IMG/VR virus record: IMGVR_UViG_3300033064_001806
Location: 46,364-110,363 of that record
DNA: 64,000 nucleotides
DNA from: a virus
Strand: one strand, 5' to 3'
Below the pieces are notes generated by a model. It saw nothing but the letters and a program-made list of their open reading frames with translations. It was not told where the DNA came from and did not search any database. Positions 33,556-43,618 of the stretch are shown one piece after another (position 1 is the stretch's first letter; each line of letters opens with the position of its first letter). The translations under genes and the position numbers were made by a program.

Positions 33556-34986
33556 ATGGCAAAGAAAAAGATACTATTATTATCAGATGATTTAAGATTA
33601 ACATCTGGAATTGCAACTGTGTCTCGTGATTTAGTTCTCGGCACAGTAAGAGATTTTGATTGGGTGCAAGTTGGTGCAGCAATTAATCATCCAGATAAAG
33701 GTAAAATATTTGATTTATCACAAGATGCTAAAGAACGAAGCGGTGATGATACGGCAAATATAAAAATATATTGTAACGATGGATATGGTGATCCATTTCT
33801 TATTCGTAGAATAATGGATGCGGAAAAACCAGACGCTATATTACATTTTACAGACCCAAGATTTTGGGGATGGTTATATAACATGGAACATGAGATTCGT
33901 AAAAAAATGCCGTTGATGTATTTGAATATATGGGACGGTGCAGGATTGGTTGGTGATACAGCAACAGACCCTATGTGGAATAAAGAAGCGTATGCTAGTT
34001 GTGATTTATTACTGGCAATTTCAAAACAAACATACGGTATTAATTACAGAGTGTTGAAAAAATTCGGTGAAGAAGTTCCAAAGCATAGAATAACTTATAT
34101 TCCGCATGGAATAGATACTGATATATTTTATCCTATAAATGAAGCATCAACCGATAATCAATGGAATGAATTACAAGAAGAACGTAATAAACTTCGTAAT
34201 GGCAATGATGATAAGTTCGTTGTTATGTGGAACAACCGAAACATTCACCGTAAGCATCCAGGTGATGTTGTTCTTGCTTATAAACATTTCTGTCAACTTG
34301 TAGATAAAAACGGTGGGAATGCTGCAGAAGATTGTGTATTACTAATGCACACCCAACCCATGGATCCAAATGGAACAGACTTAGTTGCTTTAGTTGGTGA
34401 ACTTTGTGGTGAGTATACTGTTTTATTTGACGATAAAATAGTTCCATCTACAAAATTAAATGTTCTATATAATGCAGTTGATGTTGTTCTTAACATGGCT
34501 TCAAATGAAGGTTTTGGTTTAGGAACAGCAGAAGCACTTGCAGCAGGTACTCCGATTGTAGTAAACGTTACCGGTGGGTTACAAGACCAATGTGGTTTTA
34601 TAAATCCAACAACTGGTAAATACTTTACAGAAGATGATTATTTGAAAATACATACACTCCATAGAAAAGATGAATGGGGACATTTAGAACATGGTGAGTG
34701 GGTCAAACCAGTTTGGCCATCAAACATTTCATTACAAGGTTCAGTACCAACTCCTTATATTTTTGATGATAGAGCAGATTTTAGAGATATTGGAAAAGCG
34801 TTGTATGATTGGTACATAACTTCAAAGGAAGAAAGAACATTTGCAGGATTAAAGGGAAGAGAATTTATTATGAATGTAGAAGTTGGCATGTCAAGAAATA
34901 ATATGTGTGAGCGAATTTCAACAAGTATCAACGATACATTTGAAAATTTCGTACCACGAAAAAGTTTTGAATTACATTTAGTGTGA
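33556..34986 (+). CDS. GT-B glycosyltransferase (family 4-like)
   Basis: This 476-residue protein starts MAKKKILLLSDDLRLTSGIATVSR, a typical GT-B N-terminal Rossmann start. It has 'ITYIPHGIDTDIFYP' and the donor-binding EGFGLGTAEALAAGTPIVV (E-x7-E) in the C-terminal domain. It transfers a nucleotide-sugar-donated sugar; acceptor unknown. It is the first gene of a 12-kb carbohydrate cluster, with 7 bases before the second glycosyltransferase. It could glycosylate virion protein, modified DNA bases or host surface polysaccharide. Confidence 0.82.
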   Translation: MAKKKILLLSDDLRLTSGIATVSRDLVLGTVRDFDWVQVGAAINHPDKGKIFDLSQDAKERSGDDTANIKIYCNDGYGDPFLIRRIMDAEKPDAILHFTDPRFWGWLYNMEHEIRKKMPLMYLNIWDGAGLVGDTATDPMWNKEAYASCDLLLAISKQTYGINYRVLKKFGEEVPKHRITYIPHGIDTDIFYPINEASTDNQWNELQEERNKLRNGNDDKFVVMWNNRNIHRKHPGDVVLAYKHFCQLVDKNGGNAAEDCVLLMHTQPMDPNGTDLVALVGELCGEYTVLFDDKIVPSTKLNVLYNAVDVVLNMASNEGFGLGTAEALAAGTPIVVNVTGGLQDQCGFINPTTGKYFTEDDYLKIHTLHRKDEWGHLEHGEWVKPVWPSNISLQGSVPTPYIFDDRADFRDIGKALYDWYITSKEERTFAGLKGREFIMNVEVGMSRNNMCERISTSINDTFENFVPRKSFELHLV

Positions 34987-34993
34987 GGAAATA

Positions 34994-36295
34994 ATGAGTT
35001 ATAGACCAAAATTAGCTTTTTGTGGACCAGTTACAACTATGAGTGGTTATGGTTCTCATGCGAGAGATTTACTTTTATCACTTATAGAAATGGATAAGTT
35101 TGATATACAAGTAATATCAATAAATTGGGGCGATACACCCATGGATGTATTGGATTCAGATAATGTAGATATGAAAAAAATTAAAGATTTAATAATTCCA
35201 GGTTTACAATCACAGCCAGACATTTGGATGCAATGCACTATTCCAAATGAATTCCAAGCAGTTGGTAAATATAATGTTGGAATTACAGCAGGTGTGGAGA
35301 CTGATGCTTGTTCTCCCGAGTGGGTTGATGGTTGTAATCGTATGAACTTGATTATTGTTCCATCCAAACACGCTAAGTGGGTATTTGATAATACTCAATA
35401 CGATAAAATGGATAAACAAACAAATCAGAAAATAGGAAGTCTTAAAATAACTACACCAGTTGAAGTCTTACATGAAGGTGTTAGAACTGATATATACAAC
35501 AAGGATAATACTTTAGAAAAAAATATAACAGAAGTATTAGATTTGATTCCAAACAATTTCGTATATTTGTTTGTTGGACATTGGCTTAAAGGAGACTTCG
35601 GTCAAGATAGAAAAGATATTTCTGGACTGATTTACACTTTCTGCGAAACATTTGGTGATACAGTAAATCCACCAGCACTTCTTTTGAAATGCACAAGTGG
35701 AACATTCTCTGTCTCGGATAGAAGTAGAGTAATGGATAAAATAAATCTTATTAAGCGAATGAGTAAAAAGAAAAATCTACCAGAGATTTATTTACTTCAC
35801 GGTGAATTAACTGATAATGAAATGAATTCTCTTTACAATCATAAGAAAGTAAAGACGATGGTTTCATTTACGAAGGGTGAAGGGTATGGTAGACCAATTG
35901 CAGAATTTATGGCGTCTGGTAAACCTATTATCGTTTCGGGTTGGAGTGGACACATGGATTTTATAAATGAGAAATCTCATATTCCATTAAAAGGCACTCT
36001 ATTAGAAGTTCATCCAAGTGCGGTTTGGGATACAATTATAAATAAAGGAACACGCTGGTTTACAGTAGATTATCAATCTGCAGCAGAAACTATGAATAAA
36101 GTTCATAAAAATTATAATAAATACTTACAAAATTCTAAAATAGGTATTCGTGAACTAAAAAGTATTTGGTCATATAGTTCTATGTGTAGAAAATTTGAAA
36201 CTATGTTAGATGAAAAACTACCAAAGTTTGCAGACAGAATTGCTCTTAGTTTACCTAAACTTAAAAAAATTAGTAGTCCAGGGGAAACTAAATGA
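34994..36295 (+). CDS. GT-B glycosyltransferase
   Basis: This 433-residue protein has an N-terminal 'LAFCGPVTTMSGYGSHARDLL' and a C-terminal 'TMVSFTKGEGYGRPIAEFMASGKPIIVSGWSGH', the E-x7-E donor site of GT4-type enzymes. 'VEVLHEGVRTDIY' precedes the C-terminal domain. It is probably a relative of the preceding gene, acting on the same glycan. The stop overlaps the next start (ATGA). Donor and acceptor cannot be told. Confidence 0.78.
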   Translation: MSYRPKLAFCGPVTTMSGYGSHARDLLLSLIEMDKFDIQVISINWGDTPMDVLDSDNVDMKKIKDLIIPGLQSQPDIWMQCTIPNEFQAVGKYNVGITAGVETDACSPEWVDGCNRMNLIIVPSKHAKWVFDNTQYDKMDKQTNQKIGSLKITTPVEVLHEGVRTDIYNKDNTLEKNITEVLDLIPNNFVYLFVGHWLKGDFGQDRKDISGLIYTFCETFGDTVNPPALLLKCTSGTFSVSDRSRVMDKINLIKRMSKKKNLPEIYLLHGELTDNEMNSLYNHKKVKTMVSFTKGEGYGRPIAEFMASGKPIIVSGWSGHMDFINEKSHIPLKGTLLEVHPSAVWDTIINKGTRWFTVDYQSAAETMNKVHKNYNKYLQNSKIGIRELKSIWSYSSMCRKFETMLDEKLPKFADRIALSLPKLKKISSPGETK

Positions 36296-36915
36296 TTTCG
36301 TACACTATTACTGCTTGTAATGAACACACTCAGTTAAATACTTTATTAAATTATCTTAGTTCAAGAATATCTAAAAATGATGAAATCGTGTTACAGATGG
36401 ATAGTTTATCTGTAACTAACGAAGTAATAGAAGTTGTTAACCAATGTAAAGGAAAGCTACAAAACTTAATCGTTGTTGAATTTCCATTAAACAATGACTT
36501 CTCTAGCTTCAAGAATAATTTGAAAAAGCATTGTACTAAAAAATGGATTTTCAATATTGATGCAGATGAAATACCAGCTGAAAATTTAATGGTAGATATA
36601 CATGAAATTCTAAACGAGAATCAAGAAGTTGATATGTTTTTAATTCCAAGATGGAATACTGTTGATGGTATAACTGAAGATCATATAAAGCAGTGGAACT
36701 GGAACTATGATAAAGAAGGTAGAGTTAATTGGCCAGATTTACAAACAAGAATTTATAAGAATAACGAATCTATTGTTTGGAAAAACAAAGTACATGAAAG
36801 GTTGAGTGGTTTTACTACGTATGCCGTTCTACCAGAAGAAATAGAATATTGTCTGTTCCATCCCAAAACGATAGAACGTCAAGAAAAACAAAATGAATTT
36901 TATAGTCAGATATAG
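36292..36915 (+). CDS. GT-A glycosyltransferase (family 2-like)
   Basis: This 207-residue protein starts MISYTITACNEHTQLNTLL and has the metal/nucleotide DxD motif in WIFNIDADEIP, then 'VWKNKVHERLSGF', a common ending in GT2 proteins. It is coupled to the GT-B gene before it. Residues after about 185 are short, so it is a minimal GT2. Acceptor unknown. Confidence 0.75.
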   Translation: MISYTITACNEHTQLNTLLNYLSSRISKNDEIVLQMDSLSVTNEVIEVVNQCKGKLQNLIVVEFPLNNDFSSFKNNLKKHCTKKWIFNIDADEIPAENLMVDIHEILNENQEVDMFLIPRWNTVDGITEDHIKQWNWNYDKEGRVNWPDLQTRIYKNNESIVWKNKVHERLSGFTTYAVLPEEIEYCLFHPKTIERQEKQNEFYSQI

Positions 36916-36923
36916 GAATTGTT

Positions 36924-38108
36924 ATGAAAAAAATACCCTTATTCAAAGTATTCATGTCTGAAACTGCACCGAAGGCAGTTACAGAAGTTCTTACAAGTGG
37001 ATTCATCGGGCAAGGTCCAAAGGTAGAAGAGTTAGAACGTAATCTAACTTCTTACTTTGGAACTACATCGTCTCAAGTTTTAACCCTTAACTCAGCAACT
37101 TCAGCAGAACATTTAATTTATCACCTCCTCAAGAAGCCATCAAGACTTACAACAACATATGATGTGGGTGAATCTTGGTACGATTGGAGAGGCTTACAAG
37201 AAGGGGATGAAGTTCTAACAACACCACTAACTTGTACAGCTACAAATTGGCCAATATTAGCAAACGGTTTGAAAATTAAATGGGTTGATGTTGATCCAAG
37301 CACAATGAATATATCTTTAGAAGATTTGAAATTAAAGTTATCGGAAAAAACAAAGATTGTTGTTGTTGTTCATTGGGGTGGTTATCCTGTTGATTTGGTT
37401 GAACTTGAAAAAATTAGACGAGATTTTCATACTAAGTACGGTTTTCCATTTATGATAGTAGATGATTCCGCACACGCATTTGGTTCTAAGTTGGACAACA
37501 AATTAATTGGTACATTCGATACCATTTCAACTTTCTCAATGCAAGCGATTAAACACATAACTTCAATTGATGGTGGATTCTGGTTGTGTCCTTATAGCGA
37601 GTTAAACAAACGTGGTAAGCTACAAAGGTGGTATGGTATTGATAGAGAAGGATCAAGAGGAGATTTTAGATGTGAAAGTGATATAGAAGAGTGGGGATTT
37701 AAGTTTCACATGAATGATGTTTCTGCTGCGGTTGGTATAGAAAATCTAAAACACGCAAATGATATAATCAGAAAACATAGAGATAACGCTGAGTTTTATA
37801 ACAAAGAATTACAAAATATAAGTGGTGTAACACTATTAGAAAACTCTCCAAGAAAAAAATCTGCTTATTGGTTATATACAATGCGAGTAGAAAGGAGAGA
37901 CGAGTTTATGCGTTATATGAACAATTGTGGTATTGTTACAAGTAGAGTACATGAAAGAAACGATAAACATACTTGCGTTAAAGAATTCGTTACTGAATTA
38001 CCGAATATTGAAATGGTAACTAAAGATATGATATGCATTCCTGTTGGGTGGTGGGTTACAGAAGAGCAACGTGAATATATTGTTGATTGTATTAAGAGAG
38101 GTTGGTAA
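36924..38108 (+). CDS. DegT/DnrJ/EryC1/StrS sugar aminotransferase
   Basis: This 394-residue PLP-dependent aminotransferase of nucleotide-sugar biosynthesis has 'IPLFKVFMSETAPKAVTEVL', 'GFIGQGPKVEELE', 'DDSAHAFGS' (PLP-ring Asp/His region) and the Schiff-base Lys in FSMQAIKHITSIDGG. It would convert a keto-sugar nucleotide to an amino sugar. With the acyltransferase at 38338 it could yield an N-acylated amino sugar. The next ATG overlaps its stop (TAATG). Confidence 0.87.
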   Translation: MKKIPLFKVFMSETAPKAVTEVLTSGFIGQGPKVEELERNLTSYFGTTSSQVLTLNSATSAEHLIYHLLKKPSRLTTTYDVGESWYDWRGLQEGDEVLTTPLTCTATNWPILANGLKIKWVDVDPSTMNISLEDLKLKLSEKTKIVVVVHWGGYPVDLVELEKIRRDFHTKYGFPFMIVDDSAHAFGSKLDNKLIGTFDTISTFSMQAIKHITSIDGGFWLCPYSELNKRGKLQRWYGIDREGSRGDFRCESDIEEWGFKFHMNDVSAAVGIENLKHANDIIRKHRDNAEFYNKELQNISGVTLLENSPRKKSAYWLYTMRVERRDEFMRYMNNCGIVTSRVHERNDKHTCVKEFVTELPNIEMVTKDMICIPVGWWVTEEQREYIVDCIKRGW

Positions 38109-38335
38109 TGCAACATAATACTCCGGTAGATTTAAAATCATCTGTTAGTGATGTTGTTGGAAATTATGTAACTCAAATAATTCATTTTATTGGTGGAGAT
38201 AAAAGAACATTTCACAATATAGAATCTGCTAGTATTCGCCAAGGGCAATTCACAAAATTCAAACAAAAAGATGGCACTTGGATAATGATTAATGATAGAA
38301 ATGTTTTATGTATAGAAGTTTTTAATCAGGAATAA
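38108..38335 (+). CDS. Small hypothetical protein in sugar cluster
   Basis: This 75-residue protein uses ATG overlapping the aminotransferase stop; an earlier TTG is possible. 'HFIGGDKRTFHNIESASIRQGQFTKF' and 'GTWIMINDRNVLCIEVF' suggest a small beta fold that binds a ligand, perhaps a regulator or an accessory subunit. No known family recognised. Confidence 0.5.
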   Translation: MQHNTPVDLKSSVSDVVGNYVTQIIHFIGGDKRTFHNIESASIRQGQFTKFKQKDGTWIMINDRNVLCIEVFNQE

Positions 38336-38337
38336 CA

Positions 38338-38904
38338 ATGATTGGATGGAATGAAGAAATAAAAAAAGAATTAGGGTACTGTGGTAATAATGTATTTATA
38401 GGACATAATGTTGTATTCACAAATCCAAAAGAAGTTTACCTAAGTGATAATGTTAGAATAGATCCATTTACCTTAATAACAACTAAATTAAAAGTTGGAA
38501 GTTATGTTCAAATTTGTTCTCATGCAGTTCTTGGTGGTGGTGCTTCTCACACAATTACGTTAGGTGATTGGACTTTCATAGGGTATGGTTCTAAATTATT
38601 CTGTGCTTCTGAAGATTATAGTGGGGAATTTGGCCCAGTCAATGAGTTTTGGGGAAGTAATAAAATATTCAGAGGTGATATTACGTTGAGTAATCACTCA
38701 GGTATTGCTTCCGATACAATGTTATTTCCAGGTGTTCATCTTCCAGAAGGATGTACAATCGGTGCTAAAAGTTTTGTTTATCCTAAAGTTGAACTAACCG
38801 AATGGAGTGTTTGGATTGGAAATCCTTTGAAGTTTCATAAAACAAGAAACAAAGAGAACGTACTTAAATTTGCACAAGATGATGAATTTTTAAAGAAACA
38901 TTAG
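38338..38904 (+). CDS. Left-handed beta-helix (hexapeptide) acyltransferase
   Basis: This 188-residue protein has hexapeptide-repeat rhythm ('NNVFIGHNVVFTNPKEVYLSDNVRI', 'GSYVQICSHAVLGGGASH', 'HLPEGCTIGAKSFVYPKVEL') and ends with the common WIGNPLKFHK. Such trimeric enzymes transfer acetyl or formyl groups to sugars. The putative catalytic His lies in 'HAVLGGGASHTI'. Following a sugar aminotransferase, N- or O-acylation of an amino sugar is the likely step. Confidence 0.85.
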   Translation: MIGWNEEIKKELGYCGNNVFIGHNVVFTNPKEVYLSDNVRIDPFTLITTKLKVGSYVQICSHAVLGGGASHTITLGDWTFIGYGSKLFCASEDYSGEFGPVNEFWGSNKIFRGDITLSNHSGIASDTMLFPGVHLPEGCTIGAKSFVYPKVELTEWSVWIGNPLKFHKTRNKENVLKFAQDDEFLKKH

Positions 38905-38914
38905 AATAAAATAT

Positions 38915-39661
38915 ATGAAGTGTTGTAAAGTAATATGCTTTTGGTTTGGTTGGAGAAGAAAAAGTAGTAATAATGTTGAGAATATTACTCAGCTAGTTCC
39001 TGCAATAATAGATACGGAACTTAATATAGAAAATGGAATTGATACTGATGTTTTGTTTGTTGTGAATAAATCTAATACAGAACTAGATAACTCACTTGAT
39101 CAGTATGAAGGAATGAAAACAAAGAATGGTACTATTAAAGTTATTAAACGAGATAACATTGGTTTGTCATTTGGTGCATATCTTACAACATTTTCAAAAT
39201 TGAAAGATGAATATGATTATTGGTTTTTCTCTGAAGATGATGTAATAATTTATCACGAAAATTATATGAAATCATTCGTAGATTTTTGGGAAAAAAATAA
39301 AGAGCAATTGGGATTTATCGCTTTAGCACCTATAAGTAATTACGGAAAATTACATTGTGGTGGTGGATGTGGATTGGTTTCTACCGATTGGATGAAACAA
39401 ACATATACTGATTCTGATATAGACCGTATTATAGATTCGTATTCCAAGTTTGAAGAACAGTATGATATTGCAGATTCTACATTGGGTAGTGAAAATGTGG
39501 AGATACGTTTTTCAAATGCATTTGTTCACGATGGAAAAACTATAATGAATCATTCCGAATATTCACCACTCGCAGCTAATTACAGACACCATAATAGTCA
39601 AAGAGCGTTTGAAAGCGCAGAGAATTTAAGTAAAACTTTTATATACACAGTTGGGGATTGA
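38915..39661 (+). CDS. Glycosyltransferase-like protein (GT-A fold)
   Basis: This 248-residue protein has 'VIKRDNIGLSFGAYLTTFSKLKDEYDYWFFSEDDVIIYHENY', a GT-A pattern in which EDD replaces the usual DxD, and 'GFIALAPISNYG ... HCGGGCGLVSTDW' for the acceptor region. Its basic Cys-containing start (MKCCKVICFWFGWRRK) is unusual. It is probably a further glycosyltransferase in the cluster; donor unknown. Confidence 0.65.
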   Translation: MKCCKVICFWFGWRRKSSNNVENITQLVPAIIDTELNIENGIDTDVLFVVNKSNTELDNSLDQYEGMKTKNGTIKVIKRDNIGLSFGAYLTTFSKLKDEYDYWFFSEDDVIIYHENYMKSFVDFWEKNKEQLGFIALAPISNYGKLHCGGGCGLVSTDWMKQTYTDSDIDRIIDSYSKFEEQYDIADSTLGSENVEIRFSNAFVHDGKTIMNHSEYSPLAANYRHHNSQRAFESAENLSKTFIYTVGD

Positions 39662-39662
39662 T

Positions 39663-40535
39663 ATGAAAAATTATTTCACAGAAAAAACAGCAATGGATAT
39701 TCCTTGGATTGAATCTCCTTTTTTTGAAAAAATATTAAACAATTCAGATTACACTGAAGAAGAAAGAGAAACTTTAATAAAGTATAATAAAGATGGGTAT
39801 ATTGTAATTGATTTAGAATTAGATGATAATTTTATTAGTAATTTAATTAGTGGCGTTCAAGATGAATTAAATAAATTACCAACTCAAGATTCAAGATACC
39901 ACTACTCAGATTCACCTAGAGTTTTTGAAGCATGGAGAATTAACCCGTATGTTTTAGATTTAGCAAAGCATCCTAAGATATTGAAAACACTTGAGTTTCT
40001 TTATAATAAAAAACCAGTTCCGTTTCAAACTATAAATTTTTTGAAGGGTAGTAATCAACCATTACATCAAGACTCTATTCATTTTTATACTCAACCGGAA
40101 AGATGGATGGTTGGAACTTGGACTGCGTTAGAAGATATGAGTGAACTAAATGGTCCATTGAATATAGTACCAGGTAGTCACAGACATCCACATTACAACT
40201 TTCAAAACTTAAATTTACCAGTGGTTGAGTTTGGAAATCAATTTGAAAATTACGCTGAGTATGAAAACTTTCTTATTCATTTAGTAGAAACAATGAGTGA
40301 GAACAAGAAACAATGGATAGGTAAAAAAGGTCAAACATTAATTTGGGCTGCTAATTTATTACACGGCGGTGCTGAAATTATTGATAAAAATTTAACACGT
40401 CATTCACAGGCTACTCATTTTTACTTTGAAGGTTGTAACCATTACTACTCTCCTTTATTCTCAGACGCTACTAACGGAATATATTCAGATAAAGACTTAA
40501 CAAACAAAGATATATTAAATCATATAATTGGGTGA
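39663..40535 (+). CDS. PhyH-like Fe(II)/2-oxoglutarate dioxygenase
   Basis: I chose the ATG at 39663 with GGGGA upstream, overlapping nothing essential. The 290-residue jelly-roll oxygenase has the iron ligands H135-x-D137 (LHQDSIHF) and distal H234 (NLLHGGAEI), with R246 to bind 2-oxoglutarate. 'GPLNIVPGSHRHPHY' is typical of phytanoyl-CoA dioxygenase-like enzymes. It would hydroxylate a small molecule, sugar or lipid precursor within this cluster; a DNA-base substrate is possible but speculative. Confidence 0.82.
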   Translation: MKNYFTEKTAMDIPWIESPFFEKILNNSDYTEEERETLIKYNKDGYIVIDLELDDNFISNLISGVQDELNKLPTQDSRYHYSDSPRVFEAWRINPYVLDLAKHPKILKTLEFLYNKKPVPFQTINFLKGSNQPLHQDSIHFYTQPERWMVGTWTALEDMSELNGPLNIVPGSHRHPHYNFQNLNLPVVEFGNQFENYAEYENFLIHLVETMSENKKQWIGKKGQTLIWAANLLHGGAEIIDKNLTRHSQATHFYFEGCNHYYSPLFSDATNGIYSDKDLTNKDILNHIIG

Positions 40536-40538
40536 TGT

Positions 40539-41180
40539 ATGGCAAAGATAGTTTTTTTAGGCGGTACAGGTGGACTTGGTTCAAAAGTTATAGAACATTT
40601 AGGAACACATACTATAAAGCCAGTTGGTTCTAGGTTGGTTAATCTTGAAGAAGAATTAGAAATACAAAAATACTTTAACAGTAATACAGATTTAGATGTA
40701 CTTGTTATTTTTTCCAATTATAACTTTAATTCTTTCCTGCATAAGTACAAAGAAAATCAACAAGAGTTAAACAAACAGATAGCAATAAATATTGGAGGTG
40801 TTACTACTTGTATAGCAAACGCACTACCAAATATGAGAGAAAGAAATTTCGGTAGAATAATCCTTGCTTCAAGTATAACGGTTGATAATAATGTTATTGG
40901 TACATCCTTATATGCAGCAGCAAAAGCATACTATGAAAATATTGTAAAAACAATTTGTATTGAAAATGCACAAAAAGGAATAACTGCAAACTGCATTCAG
41001 TTGGGGTATATGGACGGTGGATTAACATATACATTGGAAGAAGAATTTCTAAAGAGTACTATTAAATCAATACCTACTAAAAGACTTGGTACACCAGAAG
41101 AAATAGCAATGACTATTGAATTTCTAATAAATAATCCGTATATTAATGGGACTACTATTAAATTAACAGGTGGTTTATAA
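40539..41180 (+). CDS. Short-chain dehydrogenase/reductase
   Basis: This 213-residue Rossmann enzyme has the NAD(P) motif GGTGGLGS (about 8-15), active-site Ser in IILASSITV and YAAAKAYYENI (Y-x3-K), then 'RLGTPEEIAMTIEFLI' near the end, all classical SDR marks. It would oxidise or reduce a sugar or related intermediate. The stop overlaps the next start (TAATG). Confidence 0.88.
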   Translation: MAKIVFLGGTGGLGSKVIEHLGTHTIKPVGSRLVNLEEELEIQKYFNSNTDLDVLVIFSNYNFNSFLHKYKENQQELNKQIAINIGGVTTCIANALPNMRERNFGRIILASSITVDNNVIGTSLYAAAKAYYENIVKTICIENAQKGITANCIQLGYMDGGLTYTLEEEFLKSTIKSIPTKRLGTPEEIAMTIEFLINNPYINGTTIKLTGGL

Positions 41181-42157
41181 TGTTGTATTATCGTATACTA
41201 GATGATAAAGTTGTAGTGACGGATGAAGTTCATTACTTATTGTTTTCCAAAGAAGATAAAGAAAAACATTCTGTTCCAGGATTACCAGACGATTATGATG
41301 GATGGTTTCCTTTTTTAAGAATGTGCCACACTATTGGAGATTACGCAATAACAAGTGGAATCTTTGAAGCGTTGAAAACAAAATATCCTAAGATACAAAT
41401 AGCGTTACCAACTGATGAATATTTATTTAAGTTTTTTGGTGAAGCGGGTTTGGAATATTATTCATCTGGAACTAATAATGGTTTACAAAATTTTCATATT
41501 GTTAATGCTAATAATCCACATATAGATTATTATTATAACTTCGGAGAATTTGAAAATATATTTACAGATCACGAAAGATGTTATACGAGTTTAGTTAAAA
41601 GACCAAATGGTGATATTCGTTCATGTGATGAACCTTTAGCAGAGCAAATACTTCGTAGGTTTGGGTTCACAGAAGAAGAGTTAAAAACCATTGATAGCAG
41701 ACCTAAGTTATACTTTTCCAATGAAGAAAAAGAAAAGGGTGATGCATTTATTAAATCACATATGGGAAATTCTGAGTATGGTTGTTTATTATTTTCTGCA
41801 AGAATAGAAGAGTATCGTAATGAATGGGAATACGATACTGAGTTATTCAATGCGTCTGAACAATATTCCGATTATCCTGTGTTTTATTATGCCAACGCTT
41901 TTGATTTAGAAACAACAAAGTGGAAGAAACGATTTAATACTGCTATTGATTTCTCTAAAACAGATTTAACAATACGTGAACAACTTTATGTTAAGAGTAA
42001 AGCAAAATTTAATATCGGTTATCAAGCAGGAGTTACCGATGCAATATCAGGAACAAATACAGAATGTCATGTTCTAACTCCATACTATAACATTGCGGAA
42101 TGTTGTATTAGAGGAGTTACTTATTATTTCTCAGACGGTTCAATTAAAAGGTTTTAA
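41180..42157 (+). CDS. GT9-like (heptosyltransferase-fold) protein, copy 1
   Basis: This 325-residue protein has 'LRMCHTIGDYAITSGIFEALKTKYPKIQIALPT', the N-terminal signature of ADP-heptose/GT9-type transferases (L...G.GD...s......k..P....). Near the C-terminus, 'SKAKFNIGYQAGVTDAI' would be the donor region. It is clearly paralogous to the next gene. Sugar specificity unknown. Confidence 0.6.
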   Translation: MLYYRILDDKVVVTDEVHYLLFSKEDKEKHSVPGLPDDYDGWFPFLRMCHTIGDYAITSGIFEALKTKYPKIQIALPTDEYLFKFFGEAGLEYYSSGTNNGLQNFHIVNANNPHIDYYYNFGEFENIFTDHERCYTSLVKRPNGDIRSCDEPLAEQILRRFGFTEEELKTIDSRPKLYFSNEEKEKGDAFIKSHMGNSEYGCLLFSARIEEYRNEWEYDTELFNASEQYSDYPVFYYANAFDLETTKWKKRFNTAIDFSKTDLTIREQLYVKSKAKFNIGYQAGVTDAISGTNTECHVLTPYYNIAECCIRGVTYYFSDGSIKRF

Positions 42158-42159
42158 TT

Positions 42160-43071
42160 ATGGCGATTTTTTATAGAATATATGATAACACAATTAGACA
42201 CGCATTTGAAACTGACAAACTTGGTTTTGATGTAAATGATCCATCTTATATACCAGATGAATATTTAGAAAATAAAAAGTTCATTGTATTAAGAACTTGT
42301 AACTCATTGGGTGATTGGGGAATTATATCAGCAATGCCTCGATTGTTAAAGAAGAAATATCCAGATTGCGAAGTGTATGTACCATCTGTTAATTTATTAA
42401 CTAATATGTTTGCAGGTAGAAACACATGGAATCAATGGAATAATCCATTTGAGAATGTTGAGCAAATATTTCATAACAATCCATGGGTTGATGGATTCAT
42501 AGATAATATAGATGATGAAGTTTTCCACGATCATTATAGAATATATGATTTAGATAATCCAGAAGTGCCACTTGTAAAACAAATGTTAAAGTTTTGGCAA
42601 TTCACAGATTCAGAAATGGAAGATTATTTACCAGAGATTTATTTCACACAGGAAGAAATACAATTAGGAAATGAAATAATAAATTCTTATATTGGTGGAA
42701 ATGAGTTTGGATCATTGTTATTGGCTAATACTACACAAGATTTTTATGACGATAATATAAATGAATTACTTATTAGTGCTTTAGAATTATACAAAGATTT
42801 ACCTTTCTTCTATTATGGAAGTAAAGACATAAATGAAACTATGTTTAATTTTGTTAATGTTAAAGGAAACTTCAAGGATATAGAAATTCCACTAAGAGTT
42901 CAGTTATATATAAAGTCAAGAGCAATTGTTAATATTGGTTATCACAGCGGTATTAATGATATATTATGTAGATACACAAATGTAATATGCACACCAATGT
43001 ACCCAACGAGCAAAGAAACTATAAGAGAAAATTATTTACACACTATAAATTATTTACGTTATGATCTTTAA
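42160..43071 (+). CDS. GT9-like (heptosyltransferase-fold) protein, copy 2
   Basis: This 303-residue protein has 'LRTCNSLGDWGIISAMPRLLKKKYPDCEVYVPS' and 'SRAIVNIGYHSGINDIL', matching the same two regions of the preceding gene at low identity. It is separated by 2 bases and overlaps the methyltransferase start. Tandem duplication within the cluster is clear; function is inferred only from the fold. Confidence 0.6.
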   Translation: MAIFYRIYDNTIRHAFETDKLGFDVNDPSYIPDEYLENKKFIVLRTCNSLGDWGIISAMPRLLKKKYPDCEVYVPSVNLLTNMFAGRNTWNQWNNPFENVEQIFHNNPWVDGFIDNIDDEVFHDHYRIYDLDNPEVPLVKQMLKFWQFTDSEMEDYLPEIYFTQEEIQLGNEIINSYIGGNEFGSLLLANTTQDFYDDNINELLISALELYKDLPFFYYGSKDINETMFNFVNVKGNFKDIEIPLRVQLYIKSRAIVNIGYHSGINDILCRYTNVICTPMYPTSKETIRENYLHTINYLRYDL

Positions 43072-43618
43072 TGAACCAAATATTGAATCGAGTTATTCTA
43101 TAAATAATTTAGGGCGTACCATTTACCAAACAGTTTTGGATTACAAACCAGAACGAGTTATTGAATTTGGTGCACTCTATGGTTATTCTACTATTTGTAT
43201 TGCGTCTGCTCTGAGGGAACTTGGTAGGGGTAAACTTGTATGTTATGACATTTGGGACAAGTATCAATACAAACACGCATCTATAAATGAAACTTATGCT
43301 AATGTTATTAAGTATGATTTAACTGACTATGTTGAATTACAGGAAATGGATTTTTATGAATGGGTATCGAACCCAACTGATTTTGATTTAATGCATTTGG
43401 ATATTTCTAACGATGGTTCTACAATTGAATTAGTTCATGATTCACTTATTAAGAACAGAAAGTCCGGTGTAGTTTTATTTGAAGGTGGTACGGTTGAACG
43501 AGATAATGTTGAATGGATGATTAAGTACAATAAAAAACCATTCAGTTCAATACAGAAAAAAGTTCAGTATGAAATTGTTAACCCTATGTTTCCTTCACTT
43601 TCCAAAATAGTTTTATGA
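43061..43618 (+). CDS. Class I SAM-dependent methyltransferase-like protein
   Basis: This 185-residue Rossmann protein has motif I VIEFGALYGYSTICIASAL and the following 'GKLVCYDIWD', then 'FDLMHLDISNDGSTIEL' as motif IV-like strand. The order fits small class I methyltransferases used on sugars or lipids (Methyltransf_24-like). It overlaps genes on both sides. It is probably a glycan-modifying methylase. Confidence 0.7.
   Translation: MIFNEPNIESSYSINNLGRTIYQTVLDYKPERVIEFGALYGYSTICIASALRELGRGKLVCYDIWDKYQYKHASINETYANVIKYDLTDYVELQEMDFYEWVSNPTDFDLMHLDISNDGSTIELVHDSLIKNRKSGVVLFEGGTVERDNVEWMIKYNKKPFSSIQKKVQYEIVNPMFPSLSKIVL

Noticed and set aside
35562-35569. TATATTTG box inside the second glycosyltransferase gene
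   Set aside because: It lies within coding sequence, TTTG is only 16 bases upstream, and no gene start follows. Expected by chance in AT-rich DNA.
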